From assembly GCA_965183885.1 (NCBI GenBank), contig OZ238992.1:372001-436000 (forward strand): 64,000 nucleotides of DNA, read 5' to 3'. Shown here in pieces: positions 49,135 to 58,640 of this stretch (positions within the stretch are counted from its first letter, which is position 1; the number at the start of each line of letters is the position of its first letter). Origin of the DNA: UWMA-0277 sp965183885. GTDB lineage: Bacteria > Bacteroidota > Bacteroidia > Flavobacteriales > BACL11. The position numbers were made by a program, and so were the translations under genes. A model generated the notes under the pieces. It was not told the DNA's origin, did not search any database, and saw only the letters and a program-made list of their open reading frames with translations.

Positions 49135-50082
49135 ATGAAAAATACACCTCTTACAGACTTGCTTGATATAGAACACCCTATAATTATGGCTCCAATGTTT
49201 TTAGTAACCAATACTAAAATGATGATTGAGGCTATAAACTCAGGAATTGCAGCAACTATTCCCGCCTTAAATTTTAGAAGTGATGAAGAATTTAGAGTTG
49301 CAATTAAAGAAATAAGAGCTAATACAACTTCAAAAGGATTAGGTATAAACCTAATTGTAAACAAATCAAATATAAAACTAAAAACACAATTAGCTACTTG
49401 TGTAGAGCTGGGAGTAGATTTCATTATTACTTCACTGGGAAGCCCCAAAGAAGTTATTAAACAATGTAAGCCAAAAGGAATAAAAGTTTTTTGTGATGTT
49501 GTTGAAGAAACCTATGCTAAGAAAGTTGAAGAACTAGGAGCAGATGCAGTAATTGCAGTAAATAAAAATGCGGGAGGACATGCAGGAAATTTAGCTCCTG
49601 AAGTTATTATCCCTCTATTAAATAAAAACTGTAATATCCCTATAATTTCAGCAGGAGGTGTAGGAAATAAAAAAGAAGCAGATCAAATTCTAGAGCTTGG
49701 AGCCTCTGGATTATCTATTGGCTCTCCTTTTATTGCTTGTGAAGAAGCGCATATATCAGAAGAATACAAGCAAGCTTGTGTAAAATATGGTAAAGATGAT
49801 ATTGTATTTACCACTAAAATTTCAGGAACACCTTGTACTGTTATTAATACACCCTATGTAAAGAAAACTGGAACAACACAAAATTGGCTAGAAAAATTCA
49901 TGAGTAAAAATAAAAAAATAAAGAAATGGGTAAAGATGATTACTTATGTTAAAGGAATGAAATCAGTAGAAAAAGCAGCTTTTAGCAACACCTATAAAAC
50001 AGTGTGGTGTGCAGGACCTTCTATTGAACATACTCATGAAATATTACCACTTAAAGAGGTTGTAAAAAGACTAACTACTTAA
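49135..50082 (+). CDS. nitronate monooxygenase-like FMN enzyme
   Basis: The 315-residue protein is a TIM barrel of the nitronate monooxygenase/2-nitropropane dioxygenase family: HPIIMAPMFLVTN at the N-terminus, NKNAGGHAGN (the catalytic-His and phosphate-binding region) and ISAGGVGNKKEADQILELGA. The physiological role may be detoxification of nitronates or an enoyl-reductase-type reaction, as in FabK; the sequence does not separate these. It converges with the helicase gene, and the two stops overlap by eight bases. Confidence 0.8.
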   Translation: MKNTPLTDLLDIEHPIIMAPMFLVTNTKMMIEAINSGIAATIPALNFRSDEEFRVAIKEIRANTTSKGLGINLIVNKSNIKLKTQLATCVELGVDFIITSLGSPKEVIKQCKPKGIKVFCDVVEETYAKKVEELGADAVIAVNKNAGGHAGNLAPEVIIPLLNKNCNIPIISAGGVGNKKEADQILELGASGLSIGSPFIACEEAHISEEYKQACVKYGKDDIVFTTKISGTPCTVINTPYVKKTGTTQNWLEKFMSKNKKIKKWVKMITYVKGMKSVEKAAFSNTYKTVWCAGPSIEHTHEILPLKEVVKRLTT

Positions 50083-51196
50083 GTGCCTTCACTTTAGAGA
50101 AAGAAATTTTTAAATCCTTCTCATATTCTCTAATTGTCCTAACATCATAACCATTTGCTAAAACTAAAGAAATCCCTTCTTTACCAGCACGAGCTGTTCT
50201 ACCACTTCTATGTGTGTAGTATTCATTTTGATCTGGCAATTGAAAATGAACTACAAAAGTTAAATCCGCCACATCAATTCCTCTAGCAGCAATATCAGTA
50301 GCTACAATAATACTTAGGGTTTCATTTTTGAAAGCACGCATTACCTTATCCCTCTCTTTTTGCAATAAATCACCATGAATAGCATCAGCAGCAATATTCT
50401 TTGCTATTAACTGAGCAGCAACTTTCTTAGCTGTATTTCGTGTTCTGCAAAATACAATTCCTCTTTTTCCTTTTACAGAATTTAAGAATTGTAAAAGCAC
50501 ATTAAACTTTTCAGTATCTTCACAATGTACAAACTTATGATCAATTTTTGCATTAACTACATTACTCCCACTCACAGTAATTCTATGTGCAGAAGTACTC
50601 ATATGTTCATTTACAATTTGCTTAATCCCTTGCGGCATAGTCGCTGAAAACAACCATTTACTTTGTACTTCAGGAAGAAAGCTTAATATTTCATCTAGTT
50701 CTTTCTTGAATCCCATACTTAGCATTTCATCTGCCTCATCCAAAATAACAGTCTTAACTTTATTTAAATCTACAGCTTTTCTATTCACCAAATCAATTAA
50801 CCTTCCAGGAGTTGCTACTACTATATGTGTGGTCCTTTTTAAGTTTGCTATTTGTCTGTCAATTTTTTCACCACCATAAACTGACTCCGTAAAAATTTTA
50901 TCCGAGTATTTAGTAAACCTGAACAATTGCTTAGCTACTTGTTGCCCAAGCTCACGAGTAGGACACAAGATTAAACCTTGTACATAGTCTTTTTTAGGAT
51001 CAATTTTATGCAATAGTGGCAAACCAAATGCAGCTGTTTTTCCTGTTCCTGTTTGGGCTTGCCCAACCAAATCAGTATTTCCAGCTAATAATAAAGGGAT
51101 AACCTGTGTTTGTATATTTGTTGGCTTAACGATTCCTAAATCTTTTAACCCTTTAATAAAATCAGATTTTACTCCTAATGCTTTAAAATTTTCCAT
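50075..51196 (-). CDS. DEAD-box RNA helicase
   Basis: The 373-residue protein has all the core motifs: Q motif (TNIQTQVIPLLL), AQTGTGKT, PTRELG, TPGR, DEAD, SAT, then RGIDV and HRSGRTARAG. It unwinds structured RNA in ribosome assembly, cold adaptation or decay. It contains only the two RecA-like domains; the basic C-terminal extension found in RhlE- or CsdA-type enzymes is missing, so substrate specificity cannot be told. Confidence 0.92.
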   Translation of the reverse strand: MENFKALGVKSDFIKGLKDLGIVKPTNIQTQVIPLLLAGNTDLVGQAQTGTGKTAAFGLPLLHKIDPKKDYVQGLILCPTRELGQQVAKQLFRFTKYSDKIFTESVYGGEKIDRQIANLKRTTHIVVATPGRLIDLVNRKAVDLNKVKTVILDEADEMLSMGFKKELDEILSFLPEVQSKWLFSATMPQGIKQIVNEHMSTSAHRITVSGSNVVNAKIDHKFVHCEDTEKFNVLLQFLNSVKGKRGIVFCRTRNTAKKVAAQLIAKNIAADAIHGDLLQKERDKVMRAFKNETLSIIVATDIAARGIDVADLTFVVHFQLPDQNEYYTHRSGRTARAGKEGISLVLANGYDVRTIREYEKDLKISFSKVKALK

Positions 51197-51313
51197 GTGG
51201 CAAAAATAGGGATAACTTATTCATTATACTGAATACTTCTCTCTTTATTAAATATTGGTTTTTTTAAAAAATATTTTTTGTAATATTGGAAGTATAATTA
51301 ATATTAAGAAAAC

Positions 51314-52030
51314 ATGAAGTCATTAAAAACAATAAGCATTCTACTACTAACAAGTATCTCATCAATGGTTCTTGGACAAACAACTGAAAATACTAATATT
51401 GAAAAAGCATATATTGAAGTAACAGGAACAGCCGAAAAAGAAGTTAGTCCAGATGAAATTTATATTTCAATAACTATAAAAGAAAGAGAACAAGGGCGAG
51501 AAAAGATTACTATTGAAAAACAAGAGGAGGAACTAAAAAAAGCAATAATTAATATTGGTATTCCTCTTGAAAACCTTTCACTTTCAGATGCAAATGCAGA
51601 TTACATAAGAGTGAAACTTATAAAAAAAGAAGTTATTTCACAATCAGAATACCTACTAAAAGTTAAAGATGCTAAAACAGTTGCCCTCGTTTTTAAAGAA
51701 CTCGATAATCTTAAAATTTTGGAAGCATACATCTCAAAAGTTAGTCATTCTGAAATAGAAAACCTTAACAAAGAGGTTAAGGTAATGGCTATAAAGTCTG
51801 CTAAAGAAAAAGCCGATTATCTACTTAATGCAATTGAAGAGGAGACTGGAAAACCATTAATTATTAGAGAAAATTCTTTTTCAAACTTATCAGCCTTAAC
51901 TGCAAATACAAGAGGCCCTAGAAATCAATCAACCCCCCTTTATGTTGATGGAAAAAAATCAAAACAACACATACAATTTAAAAAAATAAAATTATCCTCT
52001 TCAATATATGTTAAGTTTAGCATAAAATAG
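51314..52030 (+). CDS. SIMPL (DUF541) domain periplasmic protein
   Basis: The 238-residue protein has a signal peptide ending in VLGQ and the SIMPL pattern (YIEVTGTAEKEVSPDEIYIS at the start; IKSAKEKADYLLNAI in the middle). Family members include E. coli YggE, which reduces oxidative stress by an unknown mechanism. The protein has alternating strands and one long helix, as expected. It has its own leader and no operon partner besides, possibly, peptidase E downstream. Confidence 0.8.
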   Translation: MKSLKTISILLLTSISSMVLGQTTENTNIEKAYIEVTGTAEKEVSPDEIYISITIKEREQGREKITIEKQEEELKKAIINIGIPLENLSLSDANADYIRVKLIKKEVISQSEYLLKVKDAKTVALVFKELDNLKILEAYISKVSHSEIENLNKEVKVMAIKSAKEKADYLLNAIEEETGKPLIIRENSFSNLSALTANTRGPRNQSTPLYVDGKKSKQHIQFKKIKLSSSIYVKFSIK

Positions 52031-52091
52031 CTTACACAATATCAACTTTAAATATATTTTCCTCAGAATATAAGCTAAAAGAATAGAAATA

Positions 52092-52787
52092 ATGAAAAAA
52101 CAAATTATTGCATTAGGAGGTGGTGGTTTCTCAATGGAGCCTGACAACCCTTTACTTGATGATTATATATTAAAACAGGCTGGTAAAGAAGAACCAAAAG
52201 TTTGTTTTATAGCAACAGCAAGTGGTGATGCTGAAGGATATATTAATAAATTTTATACTCACTTTAATAAAAAGAACTGTACCCCGTCACATCTATCCTT
52301 ATTTATGGGGAAAACTGATGATATTGAAGGATTTATTCTAAATCAAGATATTATTTATGTAGGAGGTGGAAACACAAGGAATTTACTTGTACTTTGGAAA
52401 GAATGGGGATTAGATAAGATATTAATTAAAGCTTACAATAAAGGAATTATCTTAAGCGGATTAAGTGCAGGATCAATTTGTTGGTTTGAAGAAGGGTTAA
52501 CCGACTCAATTCCAAATCAACTAAACAAACTTAAGTGTTTAGAAATATTAACAGGAAGTAATTGTCCGCATTTTGATGGAGAAAAAGAAAGACAAGATAT
52601 TTATAAGGGTAAAATCTTAAATGGAGAGATGAAAGAAGGAATTGCTTGTGATGATGGTGTAGGATTACATTACATAAATAATAAACTTGAGTATGTTATC
52701 GCATCAAACACCTCAGGGAATGCGTACAAATACACTGTAAATAATGACATCTTATCTGAAGAGGTTTTAAAGCCTAATAAACTTTAG
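52092..52787 (+). CDS. pepE: peptidase E, S51 family
   Basis: The 231-residue protein has the S51 opening (IALGGGGFSMEPDNPLLDDYIL), VGGGNTRNLLVLWKEWG and the nucleophile segment LSGLSAGSICWFEEG, with catalytic Ser125. Peptidase E cleaves dipeptides with N-terminal aspartate; this cytoplasmic subgroup may have a related specificity. The stop abuts the stop of the convergent symporter gene. Confidence 0.88.
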   Translation: MKKQIIALGGGGFSMEPDNPLLDDYILKQAGKEEPKVCFIATASGDAEGYINKFYTHFNKKNCTPSHLSLFMGKTDDIEGFILNQDIIYVGGGNTRNLLVLWKEWGLDKILIKAYNKGIILSGLSAGSICWFEEGLTDSIPNQLNKLKCLEILTGSNCPHFDGEKERQDIYKGKILNGEMKEGIACDDGVGLHYINNKLEYVIASNTSGNAYKYTVNNDILSEEVLKPNKL

Positions 52788-54575
52788 TTACAACACATCA
52801 ACTTTAATTCTACTCCACACCCTACTTAATAAATAAACAGCAAGCAAAGCAATTATTGTAAGTATTGCTCCTAATTGTATGTTACCATAAATAAAATATC
52901 CTGTTGCAAAAAGCAAACAATAGATCATAGCCAAAGCCAAAAGCATTGCCAATATCCCTGAAGGAACTGACCAGCCTTCATTTTTAATTTGCTCCTCACC
53001 TACAACTGCTTTCCAACCTGGACCTCCTGGAGTGGTCTTCTTATAAAAATCAAGCAATACATCTTTATCCTCAGCAGGAGTAATAAAAGTTACTACTAAC
53101 CAAATTATTGTTGTAATTATTACTACCATAGGAAACCTCATATAGTCTGGCATTAAAGCATGTTCCCCAAATAATACTGAAGCAACTACTTCCATATTAA
53201 AGAGTATTGATACAATTCCAGAAACAAGAATTGCAGCAATTTCACTCCAAGCATTTATTCTCCACCAGAACCATCTCAAAATAAAAATAAGTCCTGTTCC
53301 TGCTCCAAACATCAAAATAAAATCGAAAAGCTGTAAAGCATTAGTGAGTAATAGTGCCAATACAGCACTAGCAATAAATAAGAATACCGTAGCAAAACGC
53401 CCAACATTAACCAATTGTTTTTGGGTAGCCTTAGGATTTATCTGTTGTGAATAAAAATCATTAACAATATAAGATGCTCCCCAGTTTAAATGTGTTGAAA
53501 TGGTTGACATATAAGCTGCTATTAAAGAAGCTAAAACTAAACCTAACAAACCTGTTGGTAATTTGGTAAGCATAGCTGAGTATGCTAAATCATGTCCTAA
53601 CTTATCCTCACTTACAGCAGGAAATGCTTCCTGTATACTTGCTATGTCAGGGAAAACAACTAAAGAAGCAAGCGCTACCAGAATCCAAGGCCAAGGACGT
53701 AAAGCATAATGCATAATATTAAAAAAGAAAGTAGCTCCTATAGCATGGTTCTCATCTTTTGCAGCTAACATTCTTTGTGCAATATAACCTCCTCCTCCAG
53801 GCTCTGCTCCAGGGTACCAGGCACTCCACCATTGTACAGCAAGCGGAATAATTAACAACATTATAAGCTGTTCGGTATTAGAAAAATCAGGAAGCATAGA
53901 AATTTTATCTGCAACATTTGGATGTGTAATTAAAGCCTGAACCCCTCCTATTTCTGGAATATTAATTAAGTAAACTGCTGCACCAATTGAGCCAGCCATA
54001 GCAACAAAAAACAATAAAAAATCGGTATACACTACTCCCTTAAAACCTCCTAAAGTACTGAACACAACTGTAATTAACCCTGCCATACCTATAGTCTCAA
54101 AAGCAGTAAGTCCTAACATTACTTGCCCTATTTTTATTGCAGCCAAAGAAATTCCTCCCATAGCCAATACATTAAAAATAACGCCTAAATATACAGCTCT
54201 AAATCCTCTAAGGAATTTTGCAGGTTTCCCAGAGTATCGCAATTCATAAAATTCAATATCTGTATTTACATTTGATTTACGCCATAACTTAGCATATACA
54301 AAAACAGTAAGTAATCCTGTAAGTAAAAACACCCACCACACCCAGTTTCCTGCCACACCATTATTCCTAACAATATCGGTTACTAAATTGGGAGTATCGG
54401 TTGAGAAAGTAGTTGCTACCATCGACAAACCTAATAGCCACCAAGGCATATTTCTACCTGAAAGAAAAAATTCAGAAGTATTCTCTCCTGATTTCTTAGC
54501 TACAATAAAACCGATAAGTAAAGTAATTAATAAAAAAGAAAGGATGATAATCCAATCAAAAGAAGCTATTTCCAT
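52788..54575 (-). CDS. sodium:solute symporter
   Basis: The 595-residue protein belongs to the SSS family: about 14 membrane segments, FFLSGRNMPWWLLGLSMVAT near the N-terminus, FSTLGGFKGVVYTDFLLFF in the middle (TM6 signature) and LLGLVLASLIAAYMSTISTH in the TM8 sodium site. The substrate (sugar, sialic acid, amino acid) cannot be told from sequence. It has no catabolic neighbour. It is divergent from the methyltransferase gene with a 63-base gap. Confidence 0.87.
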   Translation of the reverse strand: MEIASFDWIIILSFLLITLLIGFIVAKKSGENTSEFFLSGRNMPWWLLGLSMVATTFSTDTPNLVTDIVRNNGVAGNWVWWVFLLTGLLTVFVYAKLWRKSNVNTDIEFYELRYSGKPAKFLRGFRAVYLGVIFNVLAMGGISLAAIKIGQVMLGLTAFETIGMAGLITVVFSTLGGFKGVVYTDFLLFFVAMAGSIGAAVYLINIPEIGGVQALITHPNVADKISMLPDFSNTEQLIMLLIIPLAVQWWSAWYPGAEPGGGGYIAQRMLAAKDENHAIGATFFFNIMHYALRPWPWILVALASLVVFPDIASIQEAFPAVSEDKLGHDLAYSAMLTKLPTGLLGLVLASLIAAYMSTISTHLNWGASYIVNDFYSQQINPKATQKQLVNVGRFATVFLFIASAVLALLLTNALQLFDFILMFGAGTGLIFILRWFWWRINAWSEIAAILVSGIVSILFNMEVVASVLFGEHALMPDYMRFPMVVIITTIIWLVVTFITPAEDKDVLLDFYKKTTPGGPGWKAVVGEEQIKNEGWSVPSGILAMLLALAMIYCLLFATGYFIYGNIQLGAILTIIALLAVYLLSRVWSRIKVDVL

Positions 54576-54638
54576 AGGTAAATTTTATTTGAACAAATCT
54601 AAGGAAATCTTTCATTTAATATAGCTTACCTTTGCCCA

Positions 54639-55790
54639 ATGAAGAATGATAATTTTTATATGCTAGCCAAAACTATGTTTGGCTTAGAGGAAATCTTAGC
54701 TGAAGAGCTTAGAAAGCTTGGTGCTCAGAATGTAAAACCTATGAATAGGGCTGTAAGTTTTAAAGGAGATAAAGGTTTTATGTATAAAGCAAACCTTAAT
54801 TTAAGAACTGCTTTAAGAATCTTAAAACCTATAGCACATTTTCAAGCTCATGATGAGAAAGAATTGTACCGTAAGCTTTGTGAAATTGATTGGACAGCAA
54901 TTTTTGATTTAGATTCAACCTTTGCAACCCATGCTACTACACACTCAGAAGTATTTACACACAGTAAATATGCATCATTAGTTATGAAGGATGCTATTGC
55001 AGATACTTTTAGAAAAAAGTTTGATAAGCGACCAAATGTTGATCCTGAAACGCCAGACGTAAGCATCAACTTACATATTGCAAAGCATACTTGTACTGTT
55101 TCTCTAGATAGCTCTGGAGATTCATTACATAAAAGAGGTTATAAATCAGATGCAGTAATTGCTCCTATGAATGAAGTATTAGCAGCTGGTTTAATTTTAT
55201 TAAGTGATTGGAATAGAGCTTCTAATTTTCATGACCCTATGTGTGGTTCTGGAACATTATTAATTGAAGCAGCACTTATAGCATATAATATTCCTGCAAA
55301 TATCTTTAGAGAACAATTTGGTTTTGAAGGTTGGAAAGATTTTGATGAAGAACTTTGGGAAACAATAAAAGAAGTCTCTTTAGATAAAGAAACCCACTAC
55401 CATGGACAAATAACAGGAAGTGATAATTTCCAGAAAGCTGTCCGTATAAGTAGAGAAAATATTGAGAATGCTTTAATGTACGACAATATTAAAGTTACAA
55501 AATCTGATTTTTTTGAAACAGAAGTTGCTCCTGGAACATTTGTAATGTTTAACCCTCCATACGGAGAAAGAATTCCTATTGAAGTAGATGATTTTTATGA
55601 GAAAGTAGGAACAACTTTAAAACACCAATATCAAGGATGTTCAATTTGGATAATCTCTTCTGATATTGAAAATATGAAATTTATTGGCTTACGTCCCTCA
55701 AGAAAAATAAAAGTAATGAATGGAAAACTTGAATGTAGTTTTAGAAAGTTTGAAGTCTATGAAGGCAGTAAAAAAGCCTCAAAACAATAA
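54639..55790 (+). CDS. THUMP-domain class I RNA methyltransferase (RlmL-like)
   Basis: The 383-residue protein begins with a THUMP-type RNA-binding domain (about 1-160) and carries a Rossmann methyltransferase domain with DPMCGSGTLLIEAALIA and the catalytic FNPPYGERI, typical of N2-guanine methyltransferases. It corresponds to the N-terminal RlmL half of E. coli RlmKL, which modifies G2445 of 23S rRNA. The Rlm assignment is by homology. Confidence 0.9.
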   Translation: MKNDNFYMLAKTMFGLEEILAEELRKLGAQNVKPMNRAVSFKGDKGFMYKANLNLRTALRILKPIAHFQAHDEKELYRKLCEIDWTAIFDLDSTFATHATTHSEVFTHSKYASLVMKDAIADTFRKKFDKRPNVDPETPDVSINLHIAKHTCTVSLDSSGDSLHKRGYKSDAVIAPMNEVLAAGLILLSDWNRASNFHDPMCGSGTLLIEAALIAYNIPANIFREQFGFEGWKDFDEELWETIKEVSLDKETHYHGQITGSDNFQKAVRISRENIENALMYDNIKVTKSDFFETEVAPGTFVMFNPPYGERIPIEVDDFYEKVGTTLKHQYQGCSIWIISSDIENMKFIGLRPSRKIKVMNGKLECSFRKFEVYEGSKKASKQ

Positions 55791-55792
55791 AT

Positions 55793-55822
55793 AAAAAAAG
55801 CCTGCAAATGCAGGCTTTTTTT
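55793..55822. terminator. bidirectional hairpin terminator
   Basis: AAAAAGCCTGC and GCAGGCTTTTT pair around AAAT with T runs on both strands, between the convergent methyltransferase and SPOR-protein genes. Confidence 0.85.
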
Positions 55823-55843
55823 ATGCTATCAATTATTCTTGTT

Positions 55844-57832
55844 TTATCTTAACAAATCTTCTGCTTCCTCAGCTGAGATTCTTTTTCCATCTACCTTAGT
55901 AAATATGAATGCATCTTCAAATCCAGCTTTTTTGGCTTCTGCTAATTTAGCTTCTGCTTCCTCTAAGCTAGAGAATACACCTGCAAAATAACTGAATAAA
56001 TCTTCGCCTTCTGCTTCTTTAGTCACATTACCTAAAGAGCTCATTTTATTTAAGTCACTTACTGATAAAGATGCTTTAGCAACCAATACTTGTACAACGT
56101 ATTCAGCACTTACCTCCTCAACAGCTTCTTCAGTTTCAAAAACTACTTCTTTAACCTTAGGTTCTGTTCTTTCTTTCTTAATAGCCATACTTAAGCCAAT
56201 ACGCTCACCGTTTTTATAAGTAACAATAAATGCATCTTCAAAACCTCTAGCTCTCATTTGGTGCATATTACTCACAGCCTCTTTATAGTCAACAAATGAC
56301 CCCATCATGTACCTAATTAAATCATCTTTACCTTTAAATGAAACTACATTATCTATTCCTTCAAATATCTCATCTGACAACACTACTTTGAAAGCACCTA
56401 TCTGAACTCTATAAACTGTTTCGTTTGTAGCTACTTCAGTAATGGTTTCAACCGCTGCTGTATCTTCTGCAATAACTGCTTCCGTAACAGAAGAGTCAAC
56501 AACAATTTCTTCAATAACAGGCTCTGGAGTTGGCTCAATATAATCAGAAAGAGCGCCATTATTATCAATAGCAATAGTTGTTTCATTAAATCCTTTTGAT
56601 CTTAACTCACCTTCTCTTTCTCTTGCTTGTTCTAAAGTAGCATAAGAACCTACAGTATAAATAACTAGCCCATCATCCTGAGGCATACTTTCAAGATCAT
56701 CAAAACTTAAGTATTTATTTATTACATTAGCTGGAATACCATCTTTATAAGCACCAATCTTAACTTTATATTTTAACCCATCAACTACTTCATTAGCATT
56801 AAGAGATTCATTATAAGCTTTATTAAATGCATTTGCTTTAGCAATTAAGTATTCATCAACTGTTTTATAATTTTCTCTCTTAATTTCACTTTCATTATAA
56901 AAGTTTGCATATTCTCTTGATGCAGCATCAATATCAGCATACATACTTTTATACTTTTCTTCTGTTAACTGAACTCCTTTTTCATCTACTACTGCTCCTT
57001 TAGGAGTATTTTTTTGTTGGTCAATATAATTTGGAATACCATCATTATCATCATCTAAAGGACAACCTTGTTCATTTACTTTTACTCCAACAGGAGTTTT
57101 AGGACAGTAATCATCTACATCAGCTACCTTATCTCCATCCTCATCTTCTACATCTAACTCTTTAAAATTAACATCAGCATAGTAACTATCATCAAATATT
57201 GACTTCCCTTTTGAAGGAGCAAATAAATCATAATGCAACATAAAACCAACTGTCATATACTTATCCGAAGTAGCTGAAACTGATTTATCAATATCACCCA
57301 TAGCAATCGTATAGCTAAGAGTTGCATCTAAATCAATTCTTTCTGAAATATCTAAACGCAAACCAAAACCGTAAGGGATTGCAAGGATACTTTCTCTATC
57401 AGTCCACTCATCCTGATTAGCTTCATTAAATGTTTTAAATCCTATAGTCTGTACCCCAAGAGTAAGGTAAGGATAAATTCTTGATTTCTTAAAAAGAGGG
57501 TTAAATGCATAACCTAAATGAATACCAATAGCATCTAAGTTTGCTTCAAATTTTTCTGAATCATTTTTTTCATAGAAACTATTCTTTGCAAATATTAGTG
57601 AAGCTCCAAATTTTTCACTTATATTTAATCGCATTCCTGCCTTATACCCTATGTTCCCAAGTAATGAGTTTGTTTCAGGTCCCATAATATCCCCTTGAAA
57701 AGTATGGTAATCAGTTCCAACTGAGAACATTGGTTTTAGTGGCATTGCATCTTCATCAGATGATTGTGCAAATGCTACTACCGTAGCTACTAAAAATAAA
57801 AAAGTAGCAACTCCTTTTAAAAATTGATTCAT
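55844..57832 (-). CDS. outer-membrane barrel protein with TSP3 calcium repeats and SPOR-type domains
   Basis: The 662-residue protein has a signal peptide ending FAQS, an OmpA-like barrel (about 30-215), thrombospondin type-3-like calcium repeats (about 230-280; DEDGDKVADVDDYCPKTPVG, DDDNDGIPNYID) and three SPOR-type repeats (about 363-430, 485-550 and 585-655; for example YKVKIGAYKDGIP, YRVQIGAFKVVLS, YVVQVLVAKASLS). SPOR domains bind denuded peptidoglycan glycans, so the protein probably links the outer membrane to the wall. The usual OmpA peptidoglycan domain is replaced by the SPOR repeats. Confidence 0.8.
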   Translation of the reverse strand: MNQFLKGVATFLFLVATVVAFAQSSDEDAMPLKPMFSVGTDYHTFQGDIMGPETNSLLGNIGYKAGMRLNISEKFGASLIFAKNSFYEKNDSEKFEANLDAIGIHLGYAFNPLFKKSRIYPYLTLGVQTIGFKTFNEANQDEWTDRESILAIPYGFGLRLDISERIDLDATLSYTIAMGDIDKSVSATSDKYMTVGFMLHYDLFAPSKGKSIFDDSYYADVNFKELDVEDEDGDKVADVDDYCPKTPVGVKVNEQGCPLDDDNDGIPNYIDQQKNTPKGAVVDEKGVQLTEEKYKSMYADIDAASREYANFYNESEIKRENYKTVDEYLIAKANAFNKAYNESLNANEVVDGLKYKVKIGAYKDGIPANVINKYLSFDDLESMPQDDGLVIYTVGSYATLEQAREREGELRSKGFNETTIAIDNNGALSDYIEPTPEPVIEEIVVDSSVTEAVIAEDTAAVETITEVATNETVYRVQIGAFKVVLSDEIFEGIDNVVSFKGKDDLIRYMMGSFVDYKEAVSNMHQMRARGFEDAFIVTYKNGERIGLSMAIKKERTEPKVKEVVFETEEAVEEVSAEYVVQVLVAKASLSVSDLNKMSSLGNVTKEAEGEDLFSYFAGVFSSLEEAEAKLAEAKKAGFEDAFIFTKVDGKRISAEEAEDLLR

Positions 57833-57891
57833 TAGTATGATTTTTATATTGCCGTAAAAATAGGAAAAAAAACAGAATGCAATCCTATATC

Positions 57892-58602
57892 CTAGAAATT
57901 AGGTTTTAAGGTATATTTATTATAGAATTCATCAATAATTGCTACTGCCTCTTCTGGAGTATCAACAACATTTATAAGGTTCAAATCTTCAGAACTCACA
58001 TTCTTCGCCTTATCTAGTAGCGTTTCTTTTATCCAAGCTAACAAACCATCCCAATATGTTTTTCCTACTAAAACAATTGGGAACTTACCTATTTTCTTTG
58101 TTTGTATTAAAGTAAGTGCTTCAAAAAGCTCATCTAAAGTCCCTAAGCCACCAGGAAGCACAATAAAACCTTGAGAATATTTTACAAACATCACTTTTCT
58201 AACAAAGAAATAATCAAAATTTATAAGCTTATCATTATCAATAAAATCATTAGCTGACTGCTCAAAAGGAAGCTCAATATTTAAACCTACAGACTTACCT
58301 TCTCCTCTGCGCGCTCCTTTATTAGCTGCCTCCATTATCCCGGGGCCACCACCAGAGATAACTCCATAACCTTTCTGGGTAAGCAAATATCCAATTTCTT
58401 CTGCTTGTTTATAATATTTATTTTCTGGTTGTGTTCGGGCCGACCCAAAAATAGAAACGCAAGGTCCAATTTTTGACATGGTTTCAAATCCTTCAACAAA
58501 TTCTGACATAATTTTAAAAATTTGCCAGGAATCTGAAGTCTTAATAGCATTCCAATTTTTTTCTTTAAAGGCTCTTCTAATTTGTTTATCTTCTGCACTC
58601 AT
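57892..58602 (-). CDS. LOG family protein (TIGR00730), Rossmann fold nucleotide hydrolase
   Basis: The roughly 236-residue protein has the LOG signatures GGGPGIMEAANKGA and LPGGLGTLDELFEAL, which mark phosphoribohydrolases such as plant cytokinin-activating LOG and bacterial nucleoside-monophosphate hydrolases (PpnN-like). It probably cleaves a nucleotide to base and ribose phosphate. I start at ATG 58602; an in-frame TTG at 58608 is less likely. The leader AAAAGAGATTGAGT before this ATG is fully complementary over nine bases to the altered 16S tail. The gene lies 38 bases after uvrA on the same strand. Confidence 0.88.
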   Translation of the reverse strand: MSAEDKQIRRAFKEKNWNAIKTSDSWQIFKIMSEFVEGFETMSKIGPCVSIFGSARTQPENKYYKQAEEIGYLLTQKGYGVISGGGPGIMEAANKGARRGEGKSVGLNIELPFEQSANDFIDNDKLINFDYFFVRKVMFVKYSQGFIVLPGGLGTLDELFEALTLIQTKKIGKFPIVLVGKTYWDGLLAWIKETLLDKAKNVSSEDLNLINVVDTPEEAVAIIDEFYNKYTLKPNF

Positions 58603-58607
58603 ACTCA

Positions 58608-58616
58608 ATCTCTTTT
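58608..58616 (-). promoter_or_regulatory. candidate alternative Shine-Dalgarno sequence
   Basis: On the minus strand AAAAGAGAT lies five bases before the LOG-gene ATG. It is the exact complement of AUCUCUUUU in the 16S tail encoded at 43026-43035. I checked the leaders of the other genes in the window and saw no other match of this length at this spacing. Confidence 0.5.
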
Positions 58617-58640
58617 AAATTAGCCACTAATATAGTAAAT

